DNA of 58,900 nucleotides, from positions 1-58,900 of the forward strand of contig CAJUJB010000016.1 of the NCBI GenBank assembly GCA_910586595.1, given 5' to 3'. Each line of letters opens with the position of its first letter. Position 1 is the stretch's first letter. Below the pieces are notes generated by a model. It ran no database searches and was not told the origin of the DNA. It was given only the letters and a program-made list of their open reading frames with translations. Shown in pieces: positions 50,214-58,858 of this stretch. The position numbers were made by a program, and so were the translations under genes. The DNA comes from an uncultured Muribaculaceae bacterium. GTDB taxonomy: Bacteria; Bacteroidota; Bacteroidia; Bacteroidales; Muribaculaceae.

Positions 50214-53200
50214 TCAGAAGGTGAATTTCAGGCCGCCGCCGTATGAAGATGTGTTAGGCACTGAGAAGCGTTCGAAGTAGCCGCCCATGTTGCCGTTACC
50301 CTGCGATGACTCGGGGTCGAAGTTGGGGAGCTTGCTCCAGAGGAGTATGTTGCGGGCGAACGCGAATACGTCGATTTCGAATTTGCCTATCTTCGGGAGC
50401 TTGTATGTGAGGGTCACATCGCGGAGTTTGAGGAAGCTCATGTCGTATACACCACTCTCGGTGATGTCGTAGTACGACATGTAGTAATCCTGCTTGCTTA
50501 CCTCGATTGCGTTCGGTGCGCCGGTTGCCTCGTCGATGCCTTCGGCAATCATCGAGCCTTCGTGGTAGGGCAGCGATTCTTTGGTGGCGCCGAAGTAGTT
50601 GAGGGTCATGTTGGTGCCGTGGTACATGCGGCCACCCTGCTGCCAGCTCCATGTGGTGCTGAGATTCACGCGGCGGTAGCGGCCCGAAAGGGTGAAGCCG
50701 GTGACGAAGTCGGGCGAGCAGTTGCCGAGGTCCTGACTGTCGGAAGTGGCCTGGGGAAGACCGTCTTTGAGGAGGAGCTGGCCGTTGGCGTCGCGCTTGA
50801 AGGCATTACCGTAGATATTGGGATAGGTGTTTCCGGCCTGGGCGCGGATCTGGGGTTCTACGAAGCCGCCGAGCATGATCGACTCAACGCCCTGGGCGAG
50901 CTCGACCACCTTGTTGTCGACTTTGGTGAAGTTGATGCCCAGGTTGAGGTCATAGTCGCGGTGCTGGAGGATGGCCACGTTGATGCCGAGCTCGTGCGAG
51001 AGGGTACGCATCTTGCCTGCGTTGGTCATCTTATACTGGTAGCCAGACGATCCGGCGGTGGGCACGGTGAAGATCTGGTCGGTCACGTTCTGATAGGAGA
51101 AGGTGTACTCGAGGCGCACGCGGTCGTGGAAGAGGCGGAGGTCGATGCCGGCTTCTACGTTCTCGGTGTTCTGGGGTTTGAGGTCGGGGTCATATACCAC
51201 ATAGTAAGGAACGTAGGTCGATACGCCAGCCACGGGGTAGGATACCGGAGTGTAGGCATACATGCCGGCTTCGTAGGACGGGACATAGTAATAGTTCTCA
51301 TAGAATGTACCTGCCTGGCCTACCTGGGCGTAGCTCGCGCGGAGTTTACCGAAGGAGAGTACGTCGTTGCCTTTCAGCCCTTCAAGTTCGGTGAAGACCC
51401 AGCCGAGAGATACGGAGGGATAGAAGAACGAGCGGTTGTTGCGCGGCATGGTCGACACGTAGTCGTTACGGCCTGTGACGGTGAGGAAGAGCATCGAGTT
51501 CCACGAGAGGCCGAGGCTGCCGAAGAAGCCCACTGTGCGCGATTTACGGTTGTACTCGCTGCTGCTGAAGCTGGTGGCGTTGGCGATTACGGGCATGCCG
51601 TAGAAGTTGAAGTTTGTGCCGATATAATCCCACCAGCGCGAGTTGTCCTGGTTGATTTCGTTGCCGAGCATGGCATCGAAGTTGAAGTCGCCCCATTCGG
51701 CGGTGAAGTTGGCGGTGAAGAGGTTATTGAAGATGTTGCGCGACACACCGTAGTTTTCAATGCTGCCCTGGGTGGTGCCGGCCGAGCCTACTTCCATGAG
51801 GTCGGTGTAGTTGGAAGTGTATACATCCAGGCCGGCCTGCTCGCGGAACCAGAGTTTCATGTTGTCACCCCAGTCGATGGCGGGGTGATACTCTACATAT
51901 GAGTTGCCGAAGAAACGGTTGGTGTGCTGGAGGTATTGGTTGTTGTTGGCCCACCAGTAGGGGTTGTTGAAGGTGAGTGAGCGGAAGAGGATCTGAGAGG
52001 TCGGGTCGCCGGGCACGTTGTAGGGTATGCCTTTGAGATTATACTCGGCCGGGGCTGAGTATACCACATTCATGATGCCGTCGTTGGCGCCGGGGGCAGA
52101 GGTGATTTTCGTCGAGCTGTAGTTGCCCGAGAAACCGGTCTTCCACTGCTTGTCGATAGTCCAGTCGACAAGGCCGCGGGCTCCCCAACGGGTCATGCCG
52201 GTCGAGGGAATGATGCCCTTCTGGTAAGAGTTGCTGATGCCGAACGAGTAGCTGGCGCGGTCGGTGCGCTGGCTGATGTTGAAGTTGGTGTTTTCAGTAA
52301 AGCCGGTGTTGAAGAAGTCGCCGACGTTATCGTAGTTCTGGGGAGTTGTCCAGCCGTCGAGGCCTGCCATCTCCAGTTTGGGGTTATAGTACATGCCGTC
52401 GTGACCGTTGCCGTTGCCGCCGTAGGTGGGGTCGTTGGGGAGGTCGGTGATCTTGGGGCCCCAGGTGAGCGAGCTGGTGGGGTTGTAATCGGAGAGATAA
52501 TTGCCCTGCGAGTAGACGGTCTGCGGATGGAAGCGACGCGATACAACTTCTGCCGAGAGGTTGGTCGATACGGTGATGACAGGCTTGCTGGAGTTGTATT
52601 TGCCTCGCTTGGTGGTGATGACGATCACACCGTTTGATGCGCGTATGCCATAGAGGGCCGACGCCGCCTGGCCTTTGAGCACGTTGATACTCTCGATGTC
52701 TTCGGGGTTGATGTCGATCGAGCGGTCGGCGATGTTGGCGCCGGTCACAGAGGCTGCGGTGCTGTAGTCGGGAGTCGACTCCACGGGCATGCCGTCGACC
52801 ACATAGAGAGGTTGGTTATTGCCGTCGAATGAGCGTGCGCCACGGATGATGATCTGGCTTGACGCACCGGGCGCGCCCGATGACGGGCGGATGTCGACAC
52901 CGGTCAGTTTGCCCTGCATGGCGCTTGCCAGCGAGGTGGTGCCGTCGGTGTTGAGGTCTTCAGCGCTGAGGTCCTGAACGGCGTAGCCGAGGCCTTTGCG
53001 CTCGCGCTTCATGCCCAGGGCTGTGACAACGACCTCGTTGAGCTTGTTGTCGGCGCTGGTGAGCTTTACCAGCAGCGGCTCGCCTGTGATGGAAACTTCG
53101 GAGGTGGCCATGCCTACATAGGAAACCCTGAGTGAATTTACTCCCTCGGGTACGGAAATTGTGAAATGGCCGTCGATGTCGGTCACAACGCCGGTTTTGC

Positions 53201-53342
53201 TGCCCGATGGAATGACGCTTGCACCGGGTAAGGGTTCGTTGTCGCCGGCGAACACAACCGTACCGGTCACTGTGCGGGCACTCTGAGCCGACAAGGCTGA
53301 GAATACCATGAGAGATACGAGTAAAGCAATAAGTTTTTTCAT
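50214..53342 (-). CDS. SusC/RagA TonB-linked outer-membrane receptor
   Basis: A 1042-residue outer-membrane transporter. A signal peptide (MKKLIALLVSLMVFSALSAQ) is followed by a carboxypeptidase-D-like regulatory domain (VTGTVVFAGDNEPLPGASVI), a TonB-box-like link (LNEVVVTALGMKRERKGLGY), a plug domain with PLYVVDGMPVES and ASALYGIRASNGVIVITTKR, and a long beta-barrel ending KFTF. It imports the substrate bound by the SusD partner, powered by TonB. Residues upstream of 53342 in the open frame are unlike the family and look like untranslated leader. It is first of the two-gene unit and has GTTAAC boxes in its upstream region. Confidence 0.96.
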   Translation of the reverse strand: MKKLIALLVSLMVFSALSAQSARTVTGTVVFAGDNEPLPGASVIPSGSKTGVVTDIDGHFTISVPEGVNSLRVSYVGMATSEVSITGEPLLVKLTSADNKLNEVVVTALGMKRERKGLGYAVQDLSAEDLNTDGTTSLASAMQGKLTGVDIRPSSGAPGASSQIIIRGARSFDGNNQPLYVVDGMPVESTPDYSTAASVTGANIADRSIDINPEDIESINVLKGQAASALYGIRASNGVIVITTKRGKYNSSKPVITVSTNLSAEVVSRRFHPQTVYSQGNYLSDYNPTSSLTWGPKITDLPNDPTYGGNGNGHDGMYYNPKLEMAGLDGWTTPQNYDNVGDFFNTGFTENTNFNISQRTDRASYSFGISNSYQKGIIPSTGMTRWGARGLVDWTIDKQWKTGFSGNYSSTKITSAPGANDGIMNVVYSAPAEYNLKGIPYNVPGDPTSQILFRSLTFNNPYWWANNNQYLQHTNRFFGNSYVEYHPAIDWGDNMKLWFREQAGLDVYTSNYTDLMEVGSAGTTQGSIENYGVSRNIFNNLFTANFTAEWGDFNFDAMLGNEINQDNSRWWDYIGTNFNFYGMPVIANATSFSSSEYNRKSRTVGFFGSLGLSWNSMLFLTVTGRNDYVSTMPRNNRSFFYPSVSLGWVFTELEGLKGNDVLSFGKLRASYAQVGQAGTFYENYYYVPSYEAGMYAYTPVSYPVAGVSTYVPYYVVYDPDLKPQNTENVEAGIDLRLFHDRVRLEYTFSYQNVTDQIFTVPTAGSSGYQYKMTNAGKMRTLSHELGINVAILQHRDYDLNLGINFTKVDNKVVELAQGVESIMLGGFVEPQIRAQAGNTYPNIYGNAFKRDANGQLLLKDGLPQATSDSQDLGNCSPDFVTGFTLSGRYRRVNLSTTWSWQQGGRMYHGTNMTLNYFGATKESLPYHEGSMIAEGIDEATGAPNAIEVSKQDYYMSYYDITESGVYDMSFLKLRDVTLTYKLPKIGKFEIDVFAFARNILLWSKLPNFDPESSQGNGNMGGYFERFSVPNTSSYGGGLKFTF

Positions 53343-53472
53343 ACCTGGAACTGATGAATAAGTAAGTAGTGGCAATATGCCACAAATTAATAAATATAAA
53401 TAGCTGAAATCTGGAAATGACTCCGTAAATGTAGACAAATGATTTTTAAAGTTGAGCAGCAGATCTATTAAA

Positions 53473-53529
53473 GTTAACTTGGGTTAACATATTTAACTCT
53501 ATGCTCGCGTATAAGGGTTAAAATTTAAC
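53473..53529. promoter_or_regulatory. GTTAAC repeats upstream of SusC/SusD
   Basis: GTTAAC occurs at 53473-53478 and 53483-53488, 10 bases apart (one helical turn), and a near-palindrome GTTAAAATTTAAC lies at 53517-53529. They stand about 130-190 bases before the susC ATG, in a 376-base gap (53343-53718) whose only other recognisable feature is the terminator at 53613-53640. A binding site for a regulator is possible but unproven; no TAnnTTTG box was found near it. Confidence 0.35.
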
Positions 53530-53612
53530 ATCTAAAAATCATTCTTTACGAAGGTTGAACAGTGTTTCTCCTTCATAATTACTCATAAATAACCTTTAAG
53601 GTATACAAAAAG

Positions 53613-53640
53613 TTTGCGCCGACTCGAAAATCGGCGCAAA
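53613..53640 (-). terminator. Intrinsic terminator of the TonB-dependent receptor
   Basis: TTTGCGCCGA at 53613-53622 pairs perfectly with 53631-53640 around an 8-base loop, followed on the minus strand by CTTTTTG. It separates the receptor gene from the SusC/SusD unit. Confidence 0.85.
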
Positions 53641-53718
53641 AAAGGATTAGATTTACTTATTTTAGGCAAAAAGTTATCGGAGTGCTTCCGCAGTGCGGAG
53701 TGCACGCCGTAAATGGTG

Positions 53719-56133
53719 TCAGAATTCTACCGAGAGCCTTACGTTGAACTGACGGCGCGTAAGGTAGTTGGGCACGGCATACTGGATGTTGTTGACGTCG
53801 GTCACCCAGTAGTAACTGCTCACATTGCTTATGTCGAGCAGATTGAAGGCGTCGACTCCGAGCCATATGCTCTTGAATGCGCCGAAGAATCCGCTGCGTT
53901 TCTCGCCGTCTTTCGGAGGCGAGAGAAGGGCGTAGGCGAGGCCAACGTCGAGGCGCTTGTAGGCCGGGGCGCGGAAGTACCCTTTGTCGCGTGTGCCGCG
54001 CGGGGCGGTCATGGGCAAGCCGTCGGAGAAGATTCCCCGCAGGTTGAATTTCAGCTTGGGAAACTTGGGGAAATAGTCGGTGAAGAAGAGGGCGAAACTG
54101 TAGCGCTGGTCGGTGGGGCGGGGCACCTTCACGCCGTTGAGCGTCTCCTGGGTCTTCATGAGTGAGAAACTGATCCATGAGTCAGTGCCGGGCACAAATT
54201 GGCCGAAGAGCTTCATGTCGAGGCCATAGGCAAAACCGTTGGAGGTATTCAGGCCCGTGTATACGATTTTCAGATTGTCGATCTCGTAAGGAATGAGGTT
54301 GCCAAGATTCTTGTAGTATGCCTCGCCGGAGAGCTTGAAGGGGCGCCCCATGGCACGGAAGGTATAGTCGGCCCCTAATATCATCTGGAATGAGCGCTGG
54401 CTCTTGATGCCTTGGTTGAGCTGTACCACGATGTTGCCGTCGGCATCCTCTATCGGTTGACGGAATTCTTTATAGAAGGGCGACTGGTAGTAGAGGCCGG
54501 TGGCGAAGCGCAGCGAGAGGCGTTGGTTTCGCTCGGGCACGAAGCCTACGCTTACGCGCGGGCTGCAGAGGAATTCCTTGTTGTATGTCCAGTAGGAGAA
54601 GCGTATGCCGCCGTTGATGTTGAAGTAGCCGGCCGATGTCTCCAGGCGGTAGGTGTCCATGGCATAGAACGACAGGCGCGACGACGAGATGTCGTGGTTC
54701 GACGATAGGTTGTAGATCACCTTCACGGCTGCCGGGTCGAAGGGCAGTGAATAACCGGCGGAGTCGCGCAGCTCCCACTCGCGCGTGCGGTCGTAGATAC
54801 TTTCGTGATTGAATGTCAGGCCGTAAGCGAGATTGTGGCGGCTGATGCCGGTGGCGCCGCGCAGGCCCAGCGAGAATACCGATGCCTTGAAGCGGTTGCG
54901 GGCGTGCTCGTGGTAACGGCCTACGCCTAACTCGCCGCCGATGGCGTCGCCCGAGTCTTCGCCGCCTGTGCCGGCCTGGTCGAGCCAGTATTCGCCCGAG
55001 ATGTCGTACGACACAAGCTCGTTGGTGAAATATCCCGATGCCAGGAGGCTGAATTCGTTGGCCTTGTTGGGCTTGAAGGTGATGGTGCCGGCTCCGAAGT
55101 AGGTCTCGAAGCGGTCTTTTTCCTGGCCGTCGAAGTAGACTGTGAATTCTTTCGCGTCGGTCGATGTGCCGAATTTCGTATTGCGGTTGTGGGGGATAAA
55201 GCGGTAGTTGTTGATGCCTATGTTGCCCAGGACGGCCACCTTCCATTTAGGTGAGAAGGTATAGGTCATGCTGGTCTGGTAGTCGAAGAAACGGGGATCA
55301 TAGTCGCCTTTCTCATCCATCGATCCAAGCAGAGAGGAGTTCTGCTTGTAGCGTATGCCATGGAGCTGGGTGAAGCCGCGCGAGTTAGTGCCCACGGCTG
55401 CCGAGGCGCCCATGAGCGAGGCCGATACCGAGCCTTCGAAGGCCTCCGGCTCGCGGTAGGTGATGTCGAGCGCCGAGCTCATCTTGTCGCCGTACTGGGC
55501 TGAGAAGCCGCCAGTCGAGAATCCTATCGCGCCTACCATGTCCGGGTTGACAATACTCAGGCCTTCCTGCTGCCCCGAGGAGATGAGCTGAGGGCGGTAG
55601 ACCTCTATGCCGTTGATGTAGACGCTGTTCTCGTCGTACGAACCACCGCGCACGCTGTACTGGCTCGACATCTCATTATTGGAGTTGACGCCGGCCATTG
55701 TGGTGAGCAGGGCCTCGACCGAACCGCCCGATACATCGGGTGCGAGTTTGAAGTCGTTGCGGTCGATTTTCTGCATGCCGCCCATCTGTTTCTGGTAGTC
55801 GGTGACCTCGATGCCTCCGAGCGCATACGATGCCGGAGTCATCTTCACATTTACAGTCACATCGCCCGAGGGATCGATGAGGCGCCGAGTCGATTCTTCA
55901 TAGCCTATGCAGCTGAAAACAACTCTGATGGTGTCGGCTTCGGGTGCGGTGAGGGTATACCGACCGTCAAGACCAGTGGTGGTGCCAAGCGCCTTCCCGA
56001 TCTTGACGGTGACAAACTCCATGGGCTCGTTGTTCTCATCGGTGACAAGACCCGATATTTTCACCGGGCCTTTAGCGGCGATGCCCATCACACAGAGCAG
56101 GAGAGTATAGAGAATGATCTGCAGTCGTTTCAT
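53719..56133 (-). CDS. TonB-dependent outer-membrane receptor
   Basis: An 804-residue receptor. Signal peptide MKRLQIILYTLLLCVMGIAA, then a carboxypeptidase-D-like regulatory domain (KISGLVTDENNEPMEFVTVK and ALGTTTGLDGRYTLT), a plug domain with VRGGSYDENSVYINGIEVYR and MVGAIGFSTGGFSAQYGDKM, and a beta-barrel ending FNVRLSVEF. It is not the SusC type: it is shorter and has no SusD partner. The plug segment PDVSGGSVEALLTTMAGV is characteristic of Bacteroidetes receptors with a CarboxypepD_reg-like domain. The start at 56133 was chosen because MKRLQII gives a normal signal peptide, unlike the extension from 56175. The substrate is unknown; candidates include siderophores, cofactors or peptides. 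Confidence 0.94.
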   Translation of the reverse strand: MKRLQIILYTLLLCVMGIAAKGPVKISGLVTDENNEPMEFVTVKIGKALGTTTGLDGRYTLTAPEADTIRVVFSCIGYEESTRRLIDPSGDVTVNVKMTPASYALGGIEVTDYQKQMGGMQKIDRNDFKLAPDVSGGSVEALLTTMAGVNSNNEMSSQYSVRGGSYDENSVYINGIEVYRPQLISSGQQEGLSIVNPDMVGAIGFSTGGFSAQYGDKMSSALDITYREPEAFEGSVSASLMGASAAVGTNSRGFTQLHGIRYKQNSSLLGSMDEKGDYDPRFFDYQTSMTYTFSPKWKVAVLGNIGINNYRFIPHNRNTKFGTSTDAKEFTVYFDGQEKDRFETYFGAGTITFKPNKANEFSLLASGYFTNELVSYDISGEYWLDQAGTGGEDSGDAIGGELGVGRYHEHARNRFKASVFSLGLRGATGISRHNLAYGLTFNHESIYDRTREWELRDSAGYSLPFDPAAVKVIYNLSSNHDISSSRLSFYAMDTYRLETSAGYFNINGGIRFSYWTYNKEFLCSPRVSVGFVPERNQRLSLRFATGLYYQSPFYKEFRQPIEDADGNIVVQLNQGIKSQRSFQMILGADYTFRAMGRPFKLSGEAYYKNLGNLIPYEIDNLKIVYTGLNTSNGFAYGLDMKLFGQFVPGTDSWISFSLMKTQETLNGVKVPRPTDQRYSFALFFTDYFPKFPKLKFNLRGIFSDGLPMTAPRGTRDKGYFRAPAYKRLDVGLAYALLSPPKDGEKRSGFFGAFKSIWLGVDAFNLLDISNVSSYYWVTDVNNIQYAVPNYLTRRQFNVRLSVEF

Positions 56134-56216
56134 TACAGAGATATAACGGCAGAAATATCTGAAAATTGTCTCCACCTATTGTATAGCTCCATCCGCCTGC
56201 CAAGTATGCCGCTTAA

Positions 56217-56259
56217 GTGGCCCGTATATTTATGGCGAATACAGGAACTCACGTTTGCC
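56217..56259. repeat. Dispersed repeat copy overlapping a gene end (partner 58779-58821)
   Basis: These 43 bases match 58779-58821 in the same orientation with two adjacent mismatches. The repeat includes the stop codon (56230-56232) and last ten codons of the exported protein gene at 56230-57090. The other copy lies in apparently non-coding sequence at the window end. Confidence 0.8.
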
Positions 56260-57090
56260 TGATAATTTCCATATATAGCGGCATAAGGCCCCGTAGAGTT
56301 CAGGCGCTGTTCCGGTGAAACTTTTAGGAGAAGAAATGGCAACCCTTTCTCCGTTTACCGAAAGTACAAATCCACTGACGTCACACATTGCAAGCAAAAA
56401 ACAATAATAAGCATCTATGTCAATCCGGCTCATAAGTACATTGAGGCGGGTCAATTCGGCTTCGGTAAGTGGGCGGGTTTCGTTTTCCTTAGTTAGGAAC
56501 GAGCTGTACGTTAGGATGCCATCGCTTATTGTGATTATCTGGTCATCAAAATAATCTGGGTTTAATGAGGAAGCTCCAGATCCTAATCTTATCTCATGCC
56601 ATTTCTGATCTGCTGGAGGTTGATAATTTGGATTGGGGCTTACAATTAACTCGCCATAATTATACGTACCATACTCGCTGCAAAGGTCGATATGCATGGG
56701 CAAAAGCGACTGCAGATAGATGCATAATGCATTGACAAGTTTCTCGCGGTCGATTGTCTGTGCTAATTTATAGTCGCATATCTCCATCGTGCGGGGAAAG
56801 TCTGGCCATTGGAAGGTGACTGTATCAGTAGATAGGAGATGCTTGCCTTGGAGTAATTTCTTTACTTTGCCTATTTCGGTATTATCAAGCTTGTAGCGAT
56901 ATGAACTATCTTCGGTCCATGCCAGAATTACAGAATCATTTCTTACTGACAATGAGACTCTTTCTTTACCCTGTAGCGAATCCTTATGCCATGAAATTTT
57001 TAGTTCAGGAAGCTGTGCCCCATAGCTTAGTCCACTTCCCATGCTTAGCATCCAGATTGCTAATACGATGATAAATTGAAGTATTCTCAT
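56230..57090 (-). CDS. Exported protein, member of a local paralogous family
   Basis: A 286-residue protein with a signal peptide (MRILQFIIVLAIWMLSMGSG) and no lipobox. It has no domain I recognise. Blocks shared with the next gene are NPNYQPPADQKWHEIRLGSG, DDQIITISDGILTYSS, RPLTEAELTRLNVLMSRIDI and the C-terminal YGALCRYIWKLSGKREFLYS. The alternation of short strands suggests a beta-rich fold. The region is AT-rich compared with the TonB receptor beside it. The final ten codons and the stop lie inside a dispersed repeat (56217-56259), so the C-terminus may have been replaced. Function is unknown; a periplasmic place is inferred. Confidence 0.75.
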   Translation of the reverse strand: MRILQFIIVLAIWMLSMGSGLSYGAQLPELKISWHKDSLQGKERVSLSVRNDSVILAWTEDSSYRYKLDNTEIGKVKKLLQGKHLLSTDTVTFQWPDFPRTMEICDYKLAQTIDREKLVNALCIYLQSLLPMHIDLCSEYGTYNYGELIVSPNPNYQPPADQKWHEIRLGSGASSLNPDYFDDQIITISDGILTYSSFLTKENETRPLTEAELTRLNVLMSRIDIDAYYCFLLAMCDVSGFVLSVNGERVAISSPKSFTGTAPELYGALCRYIWKLSGKREFLYSP

Positions 57091-57122
57091 AGATTTATTT
57101 TTAAGGCAATCCGTAGTTTCGT

Positions 57123-57170
57123 CCTATCCCTCCCGCCATATATTTTGGCAGGGAGGACGGGAGGGATAGG
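57123..57170. terminator. Large inverted repeat between paralogous genes
   Basis: CCTATCCCTCCCG at 57123-57135 pairs perfectly with 57158-57170. The inside can also form an alternative stem (CCCTCCCGCCA with TGGCAGGGAGG). It lies in the 173-base gap between the gene ending at 57264 and the next start at 57090. The length fits a terminator or a hairpin that splits expression of the two genes; no T run follows on the minus strand, so termination is uncertain. Confidence 0.4.
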
Positions 57171-57263
57171 GCATTTTGATTGTGATGTGAGTAAAGTGGG
57201 CAATTTGATTTACCCTAATCTTGAGATGAGGACTTAATCGCCGGGATTGATTTCCCAGATCAG

Positions 57264-58169
57264 TTATCCCGCATATATGTAAGGATATCGGGGTGACAGA
57301 TCCATCAGATAGTAATAAAGTTTGCGATACATATTATCCACTCCTAAGAAGCGGGTTTCGAACGGTGAAAGCATACATACTTCATGTCCATCGACGTTGA
57401 TGCTGATGGATTCTCCTCCAGCCATTCTTGTATAATAATAATACCTACCGTTAATGTTGATGTGGGAGATCAAATCATCTATATGAGCTATCTCTTCTAC
57501 TGACAGTGGCCGTGCTTGTCGGCTGGTAGGAGTTTTATTCTCATATACAATCGAGTCTCTGTTTACAGTTATTAATTGATCCATCCGCACTTGCAGACAC
57601 CCCGACGTACACATCATCAGCTTAATCTCAGTCCAATCGTATGGAGAGTAATAGGAATATTCCGGGTTTGGTTCCCCGGGGCCAGGCCAAGTATAAGAGT
57701 CTTCATTGTCCGTCAATATTGGCCACAATGGAGATATGGACATCATATACGTATATAGCTTATCGGCTATGGTGTCATTTCCACATAAGGAGTCGCTGCA
57801 TAAGTTAACACATAACCGCTCTTTCAGATCTCCGAAAGAGAGTGCGTCGATATTTCTGACCCTGTAAATTTGCGTTGTCGAGTCTCCAAGAATCGCCCGG
57901 ATGTCATTTTTCTGTTCCTGACTGAGTAACTGGGTATAAGAGAGTTTAGTTCCAAACATGATTGCACTGATTGTCCGGAAGCATAAGGTGTCATCTACAG
58001 CATACAGCTCATACCCTTCGGAATCCGCCTCGTCGTATAGCCACGAGATGTGAACATCTATCGGCCATTCAGCAGGCTGGGCAGCATGTTCAGTTCTGGT
58101 GCAGCCTGACAGGCTACACCATATCATCAAGCAACCGATAATTGCCCTTATATCAATTTTCAATGTCAT
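57264..58169 (-). CDS. Lipoprotein, member of the same paralogous family
   Basis: A 301-residue protein with a lipoprotein signal (MIWCSLSGC, Cys near residue 23). It aligns along its length with the 286-residue gene downstream: NPEYSYYSPYDWTEIKLMMC, DQLITVNRDSIVYEN, RPLSVEEIAHIDDLISHINI, SINVDGHEVCMLSPFE and NMYRKLYYYLMDLSPRYPYI, so the two arose by duplication though one is lipid-anchored and one apparently not. There is no recognisable catalytic motif. It is AT-rich, preceded by a truncated third copy. Role unknown; exposure at the membrane is likely. Confidence 0.8.
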   Translation of the reverse strand: MTLKIDIRAIIGCLMIWCSLSGCTRTEHAAQPAEWPIDVHISWLYDEADSEGYELYAVDDTLCFRTISAIMFGTKLSYTQLLSQEQKNDIRAILGDSTTQIYRVRNIDALSFGDLKERLCVNLCSDSLCGNDTIADKLYTYMMSISPLWPILTDNEDSYTWPGPGEPNPEYSYYSPYDWTEIKLMMCTSGCLQVRMDQLITVNRDSIVYENKTPTSRQARPLSVEEIAHIDDLISHININGRYYYYTRMAGGESISINVDGHEVCMLSPFETRFLGVDNMYRKLYYYLMDLSPRYPYIYAG

Positions 58170-58204
58170 ATTATCAAGTTTATTTCATAGATTTCCAATG
58201 GCCG

Positions 58205-58411
58205 CTAAGACGTACATGAATAGCCGCGGAAGAAAAGAAAATCTGAGTTTAGCCTTAGTTCATATGTCAAGCTATCCATTGCCACATTTTTCCAGCACAC
58301 GGAAATATTCTCCCGTCCGGAAAGGGCGTCTGTCATGTCAGAGGCCGGTCTACAGCCGTATGCCAAAAACGATAACAAGATAATATATATGAACCTAAAG
58401 TTTAGTTCCAT
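58205..58411 (-). pseudogene. Truncated third copy of the lipoprotein family
   Basis: The 68-codon frame starts MELNFRFIYIILLSFLAYGC, a proper lipoprotein signal, and continues with WKNVAMDSLTYELRLNSDFL, which matches the N-terminal part of the 57264-58169 protein (WLYDEADSEGYELYAVDDTL). It then stops, about 230 residues short of its relatives. It may be a dead remnant or a short working lipoprotein. It is on the same strand and only 35 bases upstream of the full-length gene, so it may still be transcribed with it. Confidence 0.55.
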
Positions 58412-58543
58412 ATGAAAGTCTTGGAGATAAGCCTTGTTCTTGTCTTATTTCATGCATATTAGAGTTGGCGTAGGCCTACTTCAGATACTGAGAGAATTAG
58501 TGGCAATTTACACCACAAATAAACTAACTATACTCCAAATATG

Positions 58544-58551
58544 CAAATTTA
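58544..58551 (-). promoter_or_regulatory. Possible -7 box for the lipoprotein array
   Basis: TAAATTTG on the minus strand, about 130 bases before the ATG at 58411. No -33 partner was found, so the call is weak. Confidence 0.3.
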
Positions 58552-58569
58552 ATAGACAAAACGGTCAAT

Positions 58570-58600
58570 TAATGCGACATTGTCGCCAAATGTCGCATTA
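58570..58600. repeat. Perfect 12-base inverted repeat, TAATGCGACATT
   Basis: TAATGCGACATT at 58570-58581 pairs perfectly with 58589-58600 around a 7-base loop; the loop repeats part of the arm (GTCGC). It stands upstream of the possible promoter of the lipoprotein array and could be an operator, a terminator or a recombination site. No T run marks it as a terminator. Confidence 0.6.
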
Positions 58601-58691
58601 AGGTGATAAAATGAGTTGATTTGCCTGTAATTAGATTGTGGATGCTGCGGGAAGATGGATAATATGGCGTTTTATTGACGTGGTGTCGGAT

Positions 58692-58832
58692 CTATCGGAT
58701 GACGTAAGCCACTTCCTTGAAGGCGTATGAGCAACCGTTGGATAGGGTGAGGGGGCGGTCGGGGGCAAGGTCGGTGATGTGGCCCGTATATTTATGGCGA
58801 ATACAGGAACTGGCGTTTGCCCATGCATTCAT
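58692..58832 (-). other. Short open frame inside dispersed repeat
   Basis: A 46-codon frame from ATG 58832 to the stop at 58692-58694 starts MNAWANASSCIRHKYTGHIT and ends with AYVIR. Its first half is the translation of the dispersed repeat and the frame stays open upstream to the window edge without other coding signs. I do not call it a gene; the last 25 codons could be the tail of a former gene. Confidence 0.25.
58779..58821. repeat. Dispersed repeat copy (partner 56217-56259)
   Basis: The second copy of the 43-base segment, in the same orientation, within the 489-base non-coding stretch 58412-58900. Apart from the inverted repeat at 58570, the weak promoter box and these repeats, that stretch shows no gene. 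Confidence 0.8.
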
Positions 58833-58858
58833 TATAAAAATCCGAGTGGCCCCAGCGA

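Noticed and set aside
50562..51902. 446-codon open frame on the plus strand
   Set aside because: It lies entirely antisense to susC, has no recognisable domain, and reflects the codon bias of the real gene.
58631..58828. 65-codon minus-strand frame
   Set aside because: It is an out-of-phase reading of the dispersed repeat with a Pro/Thr/Ser-rich translation and no homologue known to me.
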